A DNA stretch of 39,794 bases from an uncultured Anaerolineae bacterium. Its GTDB lineage: Bacteria; Chloroflexota; Anaerolineae; J036; Brachytrichaceae. Each line of letters begins with the position of its first letter. The first letter of the stretch is position 1. Below, piece by piece: positions 23,913-31,929 of this stretch. A model generated the notes under the pieces. It did not search any database. It had not been told where the DNA came from and worked only from the letters and a program-made list of their open reading frames with translations. A program made the position numbers and the translations under genes. The stretch covers positions 1 through 39,794 of the forward strand of contig CALBEF010000078.1 in NCBI GenBank assembly GCA_937927775.1, given 5' to 3'.

Positions 23913-24755
23913 ATGAAAAGACTTCTCCTATCAGCGGCGATCGCGTGCGCGTGGATCGCACTCGCGCCAGCGCACACGACAGCCCACGCTGCGGGTGTCC
24001 GCAGGCAGGCAGCTCCCGCCCTCAGCCTGACGCCGGTGTACACCTACCGCGCGATCGCCGCCTATCCGCACGATGCGACGGCCTTCACCCAGGGCCTGGT
24101 GTTCACCGACGGCGTGTTGTACGAAGGGACGGGCTGGTATGGCGCGTCGTCGCTGCGCCGGGTCGATCTGAACAGCGGCGCGGTGCTGCAACAACACAAC
24201 CTGGGCAGCGAGTATTTCGGCGAGGGCATTGCCATCATCAGCGACACGATCTACCAGCTTACCTGGCAAAACGGTGTCGCCTTCACCTGGGACAAGACAA
24301 CCTTCGGCCCGCTCGGCGTGTTCACCTACACCACACAGGGCTGGGGCCTGACCCACAACGGCCAGCGGCTGATCATGAGCGACGGGAGCGCGACGCTGTA
24401 CTTCCGCGACCCGGCCACCTTTGCCGTGCTCGATCAGGTTCAGGTCATGGATGGGGACACGCCGGTCATCCAGCTCAACGAGCTGGAATACATCAACGGC
24501 GAGGTGTGGGCCAACGTGTGGATGACGGATCGCATTGCGCGCATCGACCCGGCCACCGGCCGCGTGACAGGCTGGATCGACCTGACCGGCATCATCACAC
24601 CCCACCCCCGCCTGAGCGACCCCAACGCCGTGCTGAACGGCATCGCCTGGGATGAGGTTGGGGGCCGGCTGTTCGTCACCGGCAAACGCTGGCCGGCCCT
24701 GTTCGAGATCGAGGTATACCGGCTGCTCTACATGCCTCTGGTTAGCCGGCCATAG
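23913..24755 (+). CDS. Glutamine cyclotransferase, secreted
   Basis: Plant/bacterial-type glutaminyl-peptide cyclotransferase (five-bladed propeller), which converts N-terminal Gln to pyroglutamate; 280 aa. The signal peptide covers residues 1-27 (MKRLLLSAAIACAWIALAPAHTTAHA). Family motifs: FTQGLVF, YEGTGWYG, SSLRRVDLNSG, EGIA, YQLTWQNGVAF, EGWGL-like TQGWGLTHNG, LNELEYINGEVWANVW and NAVLNGIAWDE. ATG 23913 is chosen for the signal peptide; an in-frame TTG at 23874 overlaps the previous stop. A repeat-like stretch with core CAGGCAGGCAG lies at the signal peptide-mature junction. Confidence 0.9.
   Translation: MKRLLLSAAIACAWIALAPAHTTAHAAGVRRQAAPALSLTPVYTYRAIAAYPHDATAFTQGLVFTDGVLYEGTGWYGASSLRRVDLNSGAVLQQHNLGSEYFGEGIAIISDTIYQLTWQNGVAFTWDKTTFGPLGVFTYTTQGWGLTHNGQRLIMSDGSATLYFRDPATFAVLDQVQVMDGDTPVIQLNELEYINGEVWANVWMTDRIARIDPATGRVTGWIDLTGIITPHPRLSDPNAVLNGIAWDEVGGRLFVTGKRWPALFEIEVYRLLYMPLVSRP
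23991..24021. repeat. Second copy of the CAGGCAGGCAG element
   Basis: GGGTGTCCGCAGGCAGGCAG followed by CTCCCGCCC; similar to the ftsZ leader segment 3242-3272. It encodes AGVRRQAAPAL just after the signal peptide. Confidence 0.4.
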
Positions 24756-24767
24756 CTCGCGATCCGA

Positions 24768-25469
24768 TCAGATCGAGAAGTCTTCGCCGCGCCACACGCC
24801 CTGAGCGGAGCGGTGAGGCAACGGATGCCGCTCGTGGCCGGCCACGCGCTGCTCGAGGGATTCCACCCGTTCCATGAGCGCCGTCAGCGTGGCGCCAATG
24901 GTGTCGGGCAGCCGGCTGTGGTCGAGGTCGGGCGCGTCGCTGGGCCGGTGCGGCTTGCTGCGCGTCACGATCTGGCCGGGGACGCCCACCACCACCGAGT
25001 TCGGCGGCACGGGTTTGACCACCACAGCGTTCGCGCCGATGCGGCTGTCGCTGCCGATCTCAATCGCGCCCAGAATCTTTGCGCCGGCCCCCACCACCAC
25101 CCGATCGCCCAGCGTGGGATGGCGCTTGCCCTTTGCCAGGCTCACGCCGCCCAATGTCACCCCGTGATACAGCGTGACATCCGCGCCCACCTCGGCCGTT
25201 TCGCCGATCACCACACCCATGCCGTGATCGATGAACAACCCCGGCCCGATCGTCGCGCCGGGGTGAATCTCGATGCCGGTGAGCGCGCGCGTGATCTGCG
25301 ACACCCAGCGGCCCAGCAGACGCAGCCGGCGCGTCCACAGCCAGTGCGACACGCGATAGCCCCACAGCGCGTGCAGGCCCGGATAGCACAGCAAGACCTC
25401 AATCGTGCTGCGCGCAGCCGGATCGCGCTCAAACACAGACTGTATGTCACGCCGCAGGGTGTTGAACAT
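24768..25469 (-). CDS. cysE: Serine O-acetyltransferase CysE
   Basis: Transfers acetyl from acetyl-CoA to L-serine, giving O-acetylserine for CysK; 233 aa. An N-terminal helical part ([21 protein letters not shown]) precedes a left-handed beta-helix of hexapeptide repeats with the catalytic [31 protein letters not shown] region and YHGVTLGG. The protein ends in DFSI; the C-terminal Ile is the residue that inserts into the CysK active site in the cysteine synthase complex. The start at 25469 is the family start; the in-frame upstream codons are an ATTGACG repeat, and no Shine-Dalgarno is present. It lies downstream of cysK on the same strand. Confidence 0.95.
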   Translation of the reverse strand: MFNTLRRDIQSVFERDPAARSTIEVLLCYPGLHALWGYRVSHWLWTRRLRLLGRWVSQITRALTGIEIHPGATIGPGLFIDHGMGVVIGETAEVGADVTLYHGVTLGGVSLAKGKRHPTLGDRVVVGAGAKILGAIEIGSDSRIGANAVVVKPVPPNSVVVGVPGQIVTRSKPHRPSDAPDLDHSRLPDTIGATLTALMERVESLEQRVAGHERHPLPHRSAQGVWRGEDFSI

Positions 25470-25473
25470 GGGA

Positions 25474-25538
25474 ATTGACGATTGTCTCAATTGACGATTG
25501 CGAATTGACGATTGACGATTGACGATTGACGATTCGTT
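25474..25538 (+). repeat. ATTGACG heptamer array before cysE
   Basis: Nine units, six exact ATTGACG plus variants ATTGTCT, ATTGCGA and ATTCGTT; one 2 bp slip at 25488-25489. It begins 4 bp before the cysE start codon and so occupies the Shine-Dalgarno position. Confidence 0.93.
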
Positions 25539-25545
25539 CATTCGT

Positions 25546-25615
25546 CGTCTGTCATCTGCTGTCTGTCATCTGTCGTCTGCTGTCTGTCATCTGCTGTCTG
25601 TCATCTGTTGTCTGT
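25546..25615. repeat. YRTCTGY heptamer array after cysK, 10 units
   Basis: Ten 7-mers in unbroken register (CGTCTGT, CATCTGC, TGTCTGT, CATCTGT and so on). The array ends 2 bp from the cysK stop codon. Confidence 0.95.
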
Positions 25616-25617
25616 GC

Positions 25618-26553
25618 TCACGCATCGGCCAGATTGGCGTACAGCGCGGTGCTCAGGTATCGTTCGCCGAAAGACGGGATGATGACGACAATCAGCTTGC
25701 CGGTGTTTTCGGGCCGGCGCGACACTTGCAGCGCCGCCCACAGCGCCGCGCCCGACGAGATTCCGACCAGCAACCCTTCCTCGCGCGCGGCGCGCCGGGC
25801 TGTCTCGAAAGCGTCGTCGCTCTTCACCCGAATCACCTCATCGTAGATCGCGGTATTGAGCACTTGCGGAACGAACCCGGCGCCGATGCCCTGGATGGGA
25901 TGCGGCCCTTTCTGTCCGCCCGACAGCACCGGCGACGCATCCGGCTCCACTGCGATAACCTTAAAAGACGGCTTGCGCGATTTGATCACCTCGCCCACGC
26001 CGGTGATCGTGCCGCCGGTGCCAATGCCGGCCACCAGAATGTCGGCCATGCCGTCTGTGTCACGCCAAATCTCCTCAGCCGTCGTCTTGCGGTGAATCTC
26101 CGGGTTGGCCGGGTTCTGGAACTGCTGCGGGATGAAGTAGCGCGAGTCCGAGCGGGCCAGTTCTTCGGCTTTGCGGATCGCGCCGGCCATGCCCTCGGCT
26201 GCCGGCGTCAGGATCAACTCCGCGCCGTAGGCGCGCAGGAGAATGCGCCGCTCTTTGCTCATGGACTCCGGCATGGTCAGCGCGCACTTATAGCCGCGCG
26301 CCGCGCACACCATGGCCAGCGCGATGCCGGTGTTGCCGCTGGTCGGCTCCAGAATGATGGTGTCTGGCTTAATCAAGCCGGCCTGCTCGGCCGCGTCGAT
26401 CATGGCGGCGCCGATGCGGTCTTTCACACTGTGAGCCGGGTTGAAAAACTCCAGCTTGGCGACAATCTGCGCAAGGCTGCCTTCGGCCAGGCGCCGGATG
26501 CGCACCAGCGGCGTGTTGCCAATCAATTCCGTCACATTCTGCGCGATCTTCAT
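25618..26553 (-). CDS. cysK: Cysteine synthase A (O-acetylserine sulfhydrylase)
   Basis: PLP enzyme that makes cysteine from O-acetylserine and sulfide; 311 aa. Seen: the PLP lysine in NPAHSVKDR (Lys44), the substrate loop TSGNTG at 71-76, the phosphate cup [13 protein letters not shown] near 175-187 and the Ser region [12 protein letters not shown] near 266-277. GGAGGACAGAC lies directly before the ATG, a strong Shine-Dalgarno. It is first of a two-gene unit with cysE; the 148 bp between them consist almost entirely of two heptamer arrays. Confidence 0.97.
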   Translation of the reverse strand: MKIAQNVTELIGNTPLVRIRRLAEGSLAQIVAKLEFFNPAHSVKDRIGAAMIDAAEQAGLIKPDTIILEPTSGNTGIALAMVCAARGYKCALTMPESMSKERRILLRAYGAELILTPAAEGMAGAIRKAEELARSDSRYFIPQQFQNPANPEIHRKTTAEEIWRDTDGMADILVAGIGTGGTITGVGEVIKSRKPSFKVIAVEPDASPVLSGGQKGPHPIQGIGAGFVPQVLNTAIYDEVIRVKSDDAFETARRAAREEGLLVGISSGAALWAALQVSRRPENTGKLIVVIIPSFGERYLSTALYANLADA

Positions 26554-26874
26554 GTCTGTCCTCCAAATTCAAGTTCGATCCAGATGAATGCGAATCTATT
26601 GTGAGTTGCGCGCGACGCGGGCGCGCGCGAAAGCGGTTCGAGTCGCAGTTTCGCCTGCAGCGCCCACCGGCGAAACCGATCAGAGCAGCGTCACCTTTCG
26701 ATGATCGCAGGGTGGAAGAATTGTGGAGCGGGTCGCCGGCAGCCGGCGCCCGCTAACTACAGAGGCAGGTCAGACCAAAACGCGGCGAACGTCGCCCGCC
26801 GAGGCCGCCGGGCCGGATGTGGCCGGCTGCGCGCCCGATGCAGACGATGGGTTGCCTGAAAATCATGGGCGCGA
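26554..26874. other. Intergenic region between ribokinase and cysK
   Basis: 321 bp without a convincing gene. It holds the cysK Shine-Dalgarno and two inverted repeats: GTTTCGCC/GGCGAAAC at 26648-26676 and a strong GC hairpin at 26728-26753. No T-box, SAM or other riboswitch pattern was recognised. The cysK promoter is not clear. Confidence 0.6.
26728..26753. repeat. Strong GC hairpin after the ribokinase gene
   Basis: GCGGG.CGCCGGC paired with GCCGGCG.CCCGC, about 12 bp with a one-base bulge and a minimal loop. No T-run follows on either strand, so it may stop RNA decay or help Rho rather than act as a classical terminator. Confidence 0.5.
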
Positions 26875-27837
26875 TTATAGCGCGGGCGATGATGCGTCGC
26901 CCGACACCGATTCCAGCGCAGCCTCCACCTCGCGCCGATGGGGCAGTGAGCTTTGCGCCCCCATGCGCGTCACCGACAGGGCTGCTGCAACGTTGGCGTT
27001 GCGGATGGCGTCGCGCAAGGCAGCGCCTTCGCCGAGGAACACGGCCAGCGCGCCGATGAAGGCGTCGCCGGCGGCGGTGGGATCGACCGCCTCAACGCGC
27101 AGCGCCGGAATGTGCTCGGCGCCATCGGCGGTGACGCACAACGCGCCGCGCGCGCCAAGCGTGACGATGACCGCGTGCGGGCCGCGCAACAGCAAGCTGC
27201 GGGCGGCTGCTTCGGCCTCTGCGATCGTGCTCACTGGCAGGCCGGTTAACGACTCCGTTTCCGTCTCATTCGGCACACACAGGTCTGTCAAAGCGAGCAA
27301 CTCGTCGGGCAGCGGCCCGGCCGGCGCCGGCGCAGGATTCAGAATGGTGCGCACGCCTGCGGCCCGGCCCAGGCGAAACGCCTCCAGCACAGAGTTCAGC
27401 GGAATCTCGAACTGGCACACCACGGCGCCGGCCGACTCGATTGCGCCGCGCGCCGCGCGGACATCGTCGAGCGACAACCTGCCGTTGGCCCCCGGCGTCA
27501 CCACCAGATAGTTGTTGGCGTCATCGTCAACCAGAATGGATGCCACGCCCGTGGATGTCGAGTCATCGAAGACGACGTGACTGACATCCACGCCCTGCGC
27601 GCGATAGTTGCGCAGAATGTCCTCGCCAAACACGTCGCGGCCGAGTTTGGTCACCAGCGTGACGCGCGCGCCAAGCCGGGCAGCCATCACGGCCTGATTG
27701 GCGCCCTTGCCGCCGTAAAAGGTGCTGAAGGAATGGCCGATGATGCTCTCCCCGCGCCGGGGCGCCCTGGGCGCGCGCGAGACCAGGTCCATGTTCGAGC
27801 TGCCAACGACGCAAATTGAAGGGGGATGGTCAGTCAT
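26875..27837 (-). CDS. rbsK: Ribokinase (PfkB family)
   Basis: Phosphorylates D-ribose to ribose 5-phosphate; 320 aa. Seen: the N-terminal VVGSSNMDLV, the substrate motif FYGGKGANQAVMAARLGA near residues 39-56, a lid region, NPAPA near 181 and the C-terminal catalytic DPTAAGDAFIGALAVFLGEG with the Asp base and anion hole. ATG 27837 has CAGGAG 7 bp upstream; an earlier in-frame start at 27870 is not supported by the family N-terminus. Ribokinase is the clear best fit, but related nucleoside kinases of the same family cannot be excluded. Uridine phosphorylase nearby suggests use of ribose from nucleosides. Confidence 0.88.
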   Translation of the reverse strand: MTDHPPSICVVGSSNMDLVSRAPRAPRRGESIIGHSFSTFYGGKGANQAVMAARLGARVTLVTKLGRDVFGEDILRNYRAQGVDVSHVVFDDSTSTGVASILVDDDANNYLVVTPGANGRLSLDDVRAARGAIESAGAVVCQFEIPLNSVLEAFRLGRAAGVRTILNPAPAPAGPLPDELLALTDLCVPNETETESLTGLPVSTIAEAEAAARSLLLRGPHAVIVTLGARGALCVTADGAEHIPALRVEAVDPTAAGDAFIGALAVFLGEGAALRDAIRNANVAAALSVTRMGAQSSLPHRREVEAALESVSGDASSPAL

Positions 27838-27905
27838 TTCGACTCCTGTTAATATATGGTAACAAATCACGGTCCAGGCTGCTTGTGGTAGACATAGAGG
27901 TTGAC

Positions 27906-28166
27906 ATGGAGCTAATCAAAGTATCGGCCAACTCTCGTTCGACTGCCGTGGCAGGAGCTATCGCGGGGGTCGTGCGCGAGCATGGACGCGCCGAGGTGCA
28001 GGCAATCGGCGCCGGCGCGGTCAATCAGGCGGTCAAGGCCGCCACAATCGCGCGCGGTTATCTGCTGCTGGACGGGATCAATGTCATCCTGATCCCCTCG
28101 TTCGGCGAGATCAACATCGACGGCGCGGAGCGCACCACCGTCAAGCTGACCATCGAGCCGCGATGA
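27906..28166 (+). CDS. SpoVS-like protein
   Basis: Small Alba-like nucleic-acid-binding protein, 86 aa, whose family member SpoVS affects sporulation timing in Bacillus and occurs in many non-sporulating bacteria. The whole length matches: MELIKVSANSRSTAVAGAIAGVVREHGRAEVQAIGAGAVNQ in the first half, AVKAATIARGYL and INIDGAERTTVKLTIEPR at the end. AGAGG lies before the ATG. It is divergent from the ribokinase gene (68 bp between starts) and convergent with udp. The DNA role is inferred from the family. Confidence 0.93.
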   Translation: MELIKVSANSRSTAVAGAIAGVVREHGRAEVQAIGAGAVNQAVKAATIARGYLLLDGINVILIPSFGEINIDGAERTTVKLTIEPR

Positions 28167-28211
28167 TGCCAGGCGCGTGAAGCGCCGGCTTATGCATCGC
28201 GCCGGGCGCGG

Positions 28212-28991
28212 CTAGCCGGCGCGCGCCATCGCTGCGCGCAGCGCCACGCGGATCGCGTTGTCCACTGCGATGGCCTTCTGCTCCAACACGACCGATTCGC
28301 CGGCTGTGCGCTGGGCAATCACGCCGCACACACACGCAGCGGCGAAGCCGTACACGCCGGCCATCTTGAAGAGCGTGCCGCACTCCATCTCATAGTTCAG
28401 CACGTTCAAGCGCCGGTATTCTTCCGTGATTCCGCGCAGCCAGCGCAGCAGGTTCGGGTTGGCCGAAGACGCGCTGCGCTCCTGGCCTTCATAGAACGTG
28501 TCAACCGACGCGGTGATGCCGACATGATGCGCCACGCCAAGCTCCCGCGCCGCCTGCGCCAGCGCCACCGTCAGAAACGGATCGGCTGCCGCCGGATACT
28601 CGACCGGCGCGATGTCGTTGGCGGCGCCCTGCCGGCACAATGCCGCGCTCGAAATGACTACGCTGCCCGGCAACACATGCGGTTGGATCGAGCCGGTTGT
28701 GCCGATGCGAATGATCTGCCGGATGCCCGCCTGGAACAACTCGTTCACCACAATGCTGAGCGAGGGCGCGCCCATGCCGCTGGTGGCCGACAAAATGGGC
28801 GCGCCATTCGGCAACACACCGACATAGCTGTTCAGCCCTCGATGGTCAGATAACAGGCGCGCATCCCGCAGGTGCGTCTCGGCGATCGTGCGCGCCCGTT
28901 CCGGGTCGCCGGAGAGCAGCGCCAGCGTCGGCGGGTTCGTTCCTAAATCTTCCCGGCCAAATCCGATGTGATAGTAACGCATATTACCCAT
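28212..28991 (-). CDS. udp: Uridine phosphorylase
   Basis: Phosphorolysis of uridine to uracil and ribose 1-phosphate; 259 aa, usual for NP-I family hexamers. Seen: LALLSGDPERARTIA near residues 24-38, the phosphate and ribose loop IRIGTTGSIQ near 93-102, and NYEMECGTLFKMAGVYG near 198-214, which has the uridine-type EME motif. A purine-type assignment is less likely because of that motif. The start may be 28991 or three codons later at 28982; neither has a good Shine-Dalgarno. It ends opposite the SpoVS-like gene and completes a small nucleoside/ribose salvage group. Confidence 0.88.
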   Translation of the reverse strand: MGNMRYYHIGFGREDLGTNPPTLALLSGDPERARTIAETHLRDARLLSDHRGLNSYVGVLPNGAPILSATSGMGAPSLSIVVNELFQAGIRQIIRIGTTGSIQPHVLPGSVVISSAALCRQGAANDIAPVEYPAAADPFLTVALAQAARELGVAHHVGITASVDTFYEGQERSASSANPNLLRWLRGITEEYRRLNVLNYEMECGTLFKMAGVYGFAAACVCGVIAQRTAGESVVLEQKAIAVDNAIRVALRAAMARAG

Positions 28992-29007
28992 TATCGGCCA
29001 GACAGGA

Positions 29008-29529
29008 TCAGTAAATCAGAGGCAGCAGTTTCTTCACCCGCTGCCGATACGCGCCGTAGCCGGCGTATCGCTCCAGCAGCCACGCTTCCTCGCGCCGCGA
29101 TTTGAGGTCAAAGAAGACAAATACCCCCACTGACAATCCCACGCCAATCAGGCTGCCGCACACGAGCGCCCACGCGAGAGCGCCCAGAATGACGCCGGCA
29201 TAGATAGGATGACGCACCACGCGATACAGGCCCGATTCCACCAGCTCGCCATTGTCAACAGGCCGGGGCAGCGCAGTCAGATTGCGGCCCAGGCTGATGA
29301 TGCCGCCCAGCAAAAACACCGCCGCCAGCGCCGCCAGCGCCAGACCCGCGCCGACGCTCACAATGGAGGCGCTGTCACCCCCCGCGCGCGTCACCCACGT
29401 CGTGAGCGCCATCAGTGGCACCAGCGTAAACTGAGCAATCACCCACCATTCACCGCGCGAGCCAAAACCGTCTTTGGCTGCGCGCGAAACCTGCCGCGAA
29501 TCCATCGCGCTTTCACTCGGCTCTAACAT
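29008..29529 (-). CDS. Isoprenylcysteine carboxyl methyltransferase-like membrane protein
   Basis: Membrane protein of 173 aa with four to five helices (near residues 24-40, 47-69, 104-135). The C-terminal half carries the ICMT/PEMT signature: LVESGLYRVVRHPIYAGVILGALAW, then FFDLKSRREEAWLLERYAGYGAYRQRVKKLLP, which binds S-adenosylmethionine. Bacterial members methylate unknown lipids or small molecules, so the substrate is not assigned. The start at 29529 (MLEPSESAMDSRQ) has GAGTGGAGTG upstream. It is divergent from the zinc protease gene. Confidence 0.85.
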   Translation of the reverse strand: MLEPSESAMDSRQVSRAAKDGFGSRGEWWVIAQFTLVPLMALTTWVTRAGGDSASIVSVGAGLALAALAAVFLLGGIISLGRNLTALPRPVDNGELVESGLYRVVRHPIYAGVILGALAWALVCGSLIGVGLSVGVFVFFDLKSRREEAWLLERYAGYGAYRQRVKKLLPLIY

Positions 29530-29699
29530 CCAGCACACTCCACTCTCACACGATTTATATAGAGCGTTTGTACCATACGACCATGCTGTTAGAAGCAGCT
29601 TGATGGAAGGTGAGGATAAGTGACGGCGCAGCCCGGCTGCGCCAACAGCGCGCGTCTTCAAACACGCAGCGCCAGACAAGACAAAGAGAGGAAAGACAA

Positions 29700-30395
29700 A
29701 TGCCATTTCTATTTGATCCCCTGTATCTTGTGTTTGCCTTGCCCGGCCTGCTGCTGGCCATGTGGGCGCAGTTCAAGGTGCGCGGAACCTTCTCGCGTTA
29801 CGCGCAGGTTCCAACATCGCGCGGCGTCAGCGGCCTGGACGCAGCCAGGATGCTGATCCGCCACAACAATCTCGGACATGTGGGCATTCAGGGCACGCCA
29901 GGCGAGCTGACCGACCACTACGACCCGCGCACGAAGTCGATCTACCTGGCGGATAGTTCGGCGCACAACTCCGTCGCGTCGGTAGCCGTCGTCGCCCATG
30001 AGCTGGGCCACGCCGAACAGGACGCGCAAGGGTATGCGCCACTCAGGATGCGCGGCGCGATCGTGCCGGCGGTCACGGTCGGCTCGTGGGTCGGGCCGGT
30101 GCTGTTCATGGTCGGCCTGCTGTTCCAGAGCCAGCAACTGGCCTGGGTGGGCGTGATCGCGTTCGCGTTGACAGCCGTGTTTACACTGGTGACGCTGCCG
30201 GTGGAGTTCGACGCCAGCCGGCGGGCGTTGCGCATGCTGCAAAGCAGCTACATCCTGGTGGGTGAGGAACTGAACGGCGCCAAAAAAGTGCTCGACGCGG
30301 CAGCCTGGACTTACGTGGCGGCGGCCCTGCAATCGGTTCTGACCCTGCTGTACTATGTGACGCTGCTGACCGGCATGCGACGCGGCGAAGAGTGA
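29700..30395 (+). CDS. YugP-type zinc metallopeptidase, membrane-bound
   Basis: Predicted zinc protease of the Zn_peptidase_2/YugP family, 231 aa. An N-terminal helix (residues 6-24) is followed by a luminal or cytosolic peptidase part with GLDAARMLIRHNNL and the HExxH site AHELGH (His100, Glu101, His104). Two helices near 115-160 follow, then PVEFDASRRAL with a likely third ligand, and a last helix near 205-225. Length and layout match the family; the substrate is unknown. GAGAGGAAAG precedes the ATG. A terminator follows 33 bp after the stop. Confidence 0.92.
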   Translation: MPFLFDPLYLVFALPGLLLAMWAQFKVRGTFSRYAQVPTSRGVSGLDAARMLIRHNNLGHVGIQGTPGELTDHYDPRTKSIYLADSSAHNSVASVAVVAHELGHAEQDAQGYAPLRMRGAIVPAVTVGSWVGPVLFMVGLLFQSQQLAWVGVIAFALTAVFTLVTLPVEFDASRRALRMLQSSYILVGEELNGAKKVLDAAAWTYVAAALQSVLTLLYYVTLLTGMRRGEE

Positions 30396-30427
30396 GCCAC
30401 CCCGCAGGCTCAGCGTCTCGTCGAGAA

Positions 30428-30456
30428 GCCCGCCCGATCAACCGGGCGGGTTTTAT
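30428..30456 (+). terminator. Rho-independent terminator after the YugP-type gene
   Basis: CCCGCCCG, 6 nt loop, CGGGCGGG, then TTTTATT on the + strand. Confidence 0.9.
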
Positions 30457-30481
30457 TGCGCGTTCTGGCCGACCCCTCTGC

Positions 30482-30487
30482 TATAAT
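30482..30487 (+). promoter_or_regulatory. -10 box of the gene at 30507
   Basis: TATAAT, a consensus -10, 19 bp before the ATG, just after a terminator. No good -35 at the right distance (TTGCGC lies 19 bp upstream). Confidence 0.5.
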
Positions 30488-30506
30488 CTCTCAAGACGTT
30501 CCAGCC

Positions 30507-31091
30507 ATGAACACAAACACGACCCCGGAGCAAACGCCGGCCAGTCCGCCCAGCACCCTGGGACCCGCCCTGCCCGAAGAAGCCAGGCCGAATACCAGGC
30601 TGCTCATCGGCATGATCGTGGGCGGGATCGTGTTCATCGTCGTAACCATTCTTATCATCTGGTTCCTGGCCGTCGACCCGCAGCGCACTGCCAATATCCG
30701 CGACATGTTCATCATTGCGCTTGCTTTTGTGAGCGTATTGATTGGCGCGCTACTGGCTGTTCTGGTGTGGCAGTTGCAGTCGCTCATCGTGCTGCTGCGC
30801 AACGAGATCAAACCGATGCTGACCAACGCGAATCAGACTGTGAACACTGTGCGCGGCACGGCTGTGTTCATGAGTGACAACCTGGCCAGGCCGGCCATCA
30901 AGGCTTTCAGCTTTCTGTCCGGGTTGAGGGGCGTAGCCGATGCCGTTGGCGCGCGCGCCGGCGCAGCATCGCGCCGGCGTCGCCCGGCGCCCAACGGCTC
31001 AGGCCCAACTGCAGCCGGCGCGACAGAGTCAACAACGACGCCTCCGCCAACCGCAGCCGACGCGCCGAATGACACCCCCGCGGCCGGCTGA
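30507..31091 (+). CDS. Two-helix membrane protein of unknown function
   Basis: 194 aa. A disordered, Pro/Thr-rich N-terminus (1-32) precedes two membrane helices (about residues 34-57, MIVGGIVFIVVTILIIWFL, and 71-99), then an amphipathic segment (LRNEIKPMLTNANQTVNTVRGTAVFMSDNLARPAIK) and a basic then Ala/Pro/Thr-rich tail. The segment after the helices resembles proteins with a DUF948-like arrangement, often found next to YtxH genes, as here; this is a weak similarity. The start at 30507 is chosen for the consensus -10 upstream. Confidence 0.6.
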   Translation: MNTNTTPEQTPASPPSTLGPALPEEARPNTRLLIGMIVGGIVFIVVTILIIWFLAVDPQRTANIRDMFIIALAFVSVLIGALLAVLVWQLQSLIVLLRNEIKPMLTNANQTVNTVRGTAVFMSDNLARPAIKAFSFLSGLRGVADAVGARAGAASRRRRPAPNGSGPTAAGATESTTTPPPTAADAPNDTPAAG

Positions 31092-31223
31092 GCAATCTCG
31101 ATGTAGAGTTCGGGTGTCGGACACGCAACCAAACTGCTGCCTGTCGATACAGGCGCACTTTTCAGGTCGCAGCGTCGGATTCACAATCGTTTCCTGCCAC
31201 GCGCGACAAAGGAGATTAATCGG

Positions 31224-31571
31224 ATGTCACAACAAGATTCAGGCGCTGAGATTGGAGCATTCTTTGCCGGCGTGTTGATTGGCGCATTGGTCGGCGCGGC
31301 GTCGGCCCTGCTGCTGGCCCCGCAGTCCGGCGAGGAGACCCGCAAGCAGATCAGCCGAACCGGCGAAGAGCTGCGCGACCGCGCTCAGGACATCGTCGAG
31401 GACGCGCGCGAGCGCGCCGACGCGACGATCGCCGACGCGCGCCGCCGGGCCGAGCGCATCGTCGAAGAAGCCCGCGAGCGCGCGGCAGAGCTGGTAAACG
31501 AAGCGCGCGAACGGGTCGAAATTGCCATCGAAGAGGCGAAGGACAAGCCGGCTGCCGAGGCCCAAGCCTGA
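31224..31571 (+). CDS. YtxH-domain protein
   Basis: Small membrane-anchored protein of 115 aa. One Gly/Ala-rich helix (FFAGVLIGALVGAASALLLAP, residues 12-32) is followed by the YtxH signature PQSGEETRKQI, then a long charged helix (about 40-105) with an 11-residue-like Ala/Glu/Arg pattern, probably a coiled coil. The family is linked to envelope and general stress; its exact role is unknown. AGGAGATTAATCGG precedes the ATG. It follows the two-helix protein by 132 bp and may share its transcript. Confidence 0.9.
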   Translation: MSQQDSGAEIGAFFAGVLIGALVGAASALLLAPQSGEETRKQISRTGEELRDRAQDIVEDARERADATIADARRRAERIVEEARERAAELVNEARERVEIAIEEAKDKPAAEAQA

Positions 31572-31714
31572 GCGCCGGCGCATATCTTCTCTCAGGTCGC
31601 ACAGATCGTTATCCACGTCCGCTTGCCGCGCTACCTCCTGTCACAGGTATGCGCCGGGCTGTTGCGCTGCGCGGAGCGCGATCTGTAACATCCCTCGCAG
31701 CCCGTTTCCAGGAT

Positions 31715-31751
31715 AAAAAGCGCCGCCGGGTCAAACGACCCGGCGGCGCTT
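31715..31751 (-). terminator. Strong terminator, minus strand
   Basis: A perfect 15 bp stem (31718-31732 with 31737-31751), loop AAAC. On the minus strand it is followed by TTTTTATCC. The only frame it could serve is the fragment ending at 31813. Confidence 0.85.
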
Positions 31752-31812
31752 CTGCAATGTGGTGTCAGGCCGGCTTCTGCGCCGGGATATCCCGACGCCC
31801 GCCAACTGACGG

Positions 31813-31929
31813 CTATTTGAAGTACATCTGCTCCAGGCTGGCGTTGGCAGCAATCGCCTGGCCGGAGATTGGCACGCGCTGCATATCGACCGCTCGTACC
31901 TGGTCCGGCTGTTCAGAGCGCACACAGGA
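31813..31929 (-). pseudogene. Possible C-terminal gene fragment
   Basis: A short minus-strand frame ending QRVPISGQAIAANASLEQMYFK then TAG, 62 bp before the strong minus-strand terminator. The composition looks protein-like rather than random, but no start or family is recognised. It overlaps the left edge of the AraC remnant, so the junction is probably near 31875-31885. Confidence 0.35.

Noticed and set aside
26631..26660. tRNA T-arm-like GGTTCGAGTC
   Set aside because: No acceptor stem, D-arm or anticodon arm can be folded around it.
26554..26720. T-box or SAM riboswitch before cysK
   Set aside because: Only a single 8 bp stem with a 13 nt loop is found; no conserved riboswitch core was recognised.
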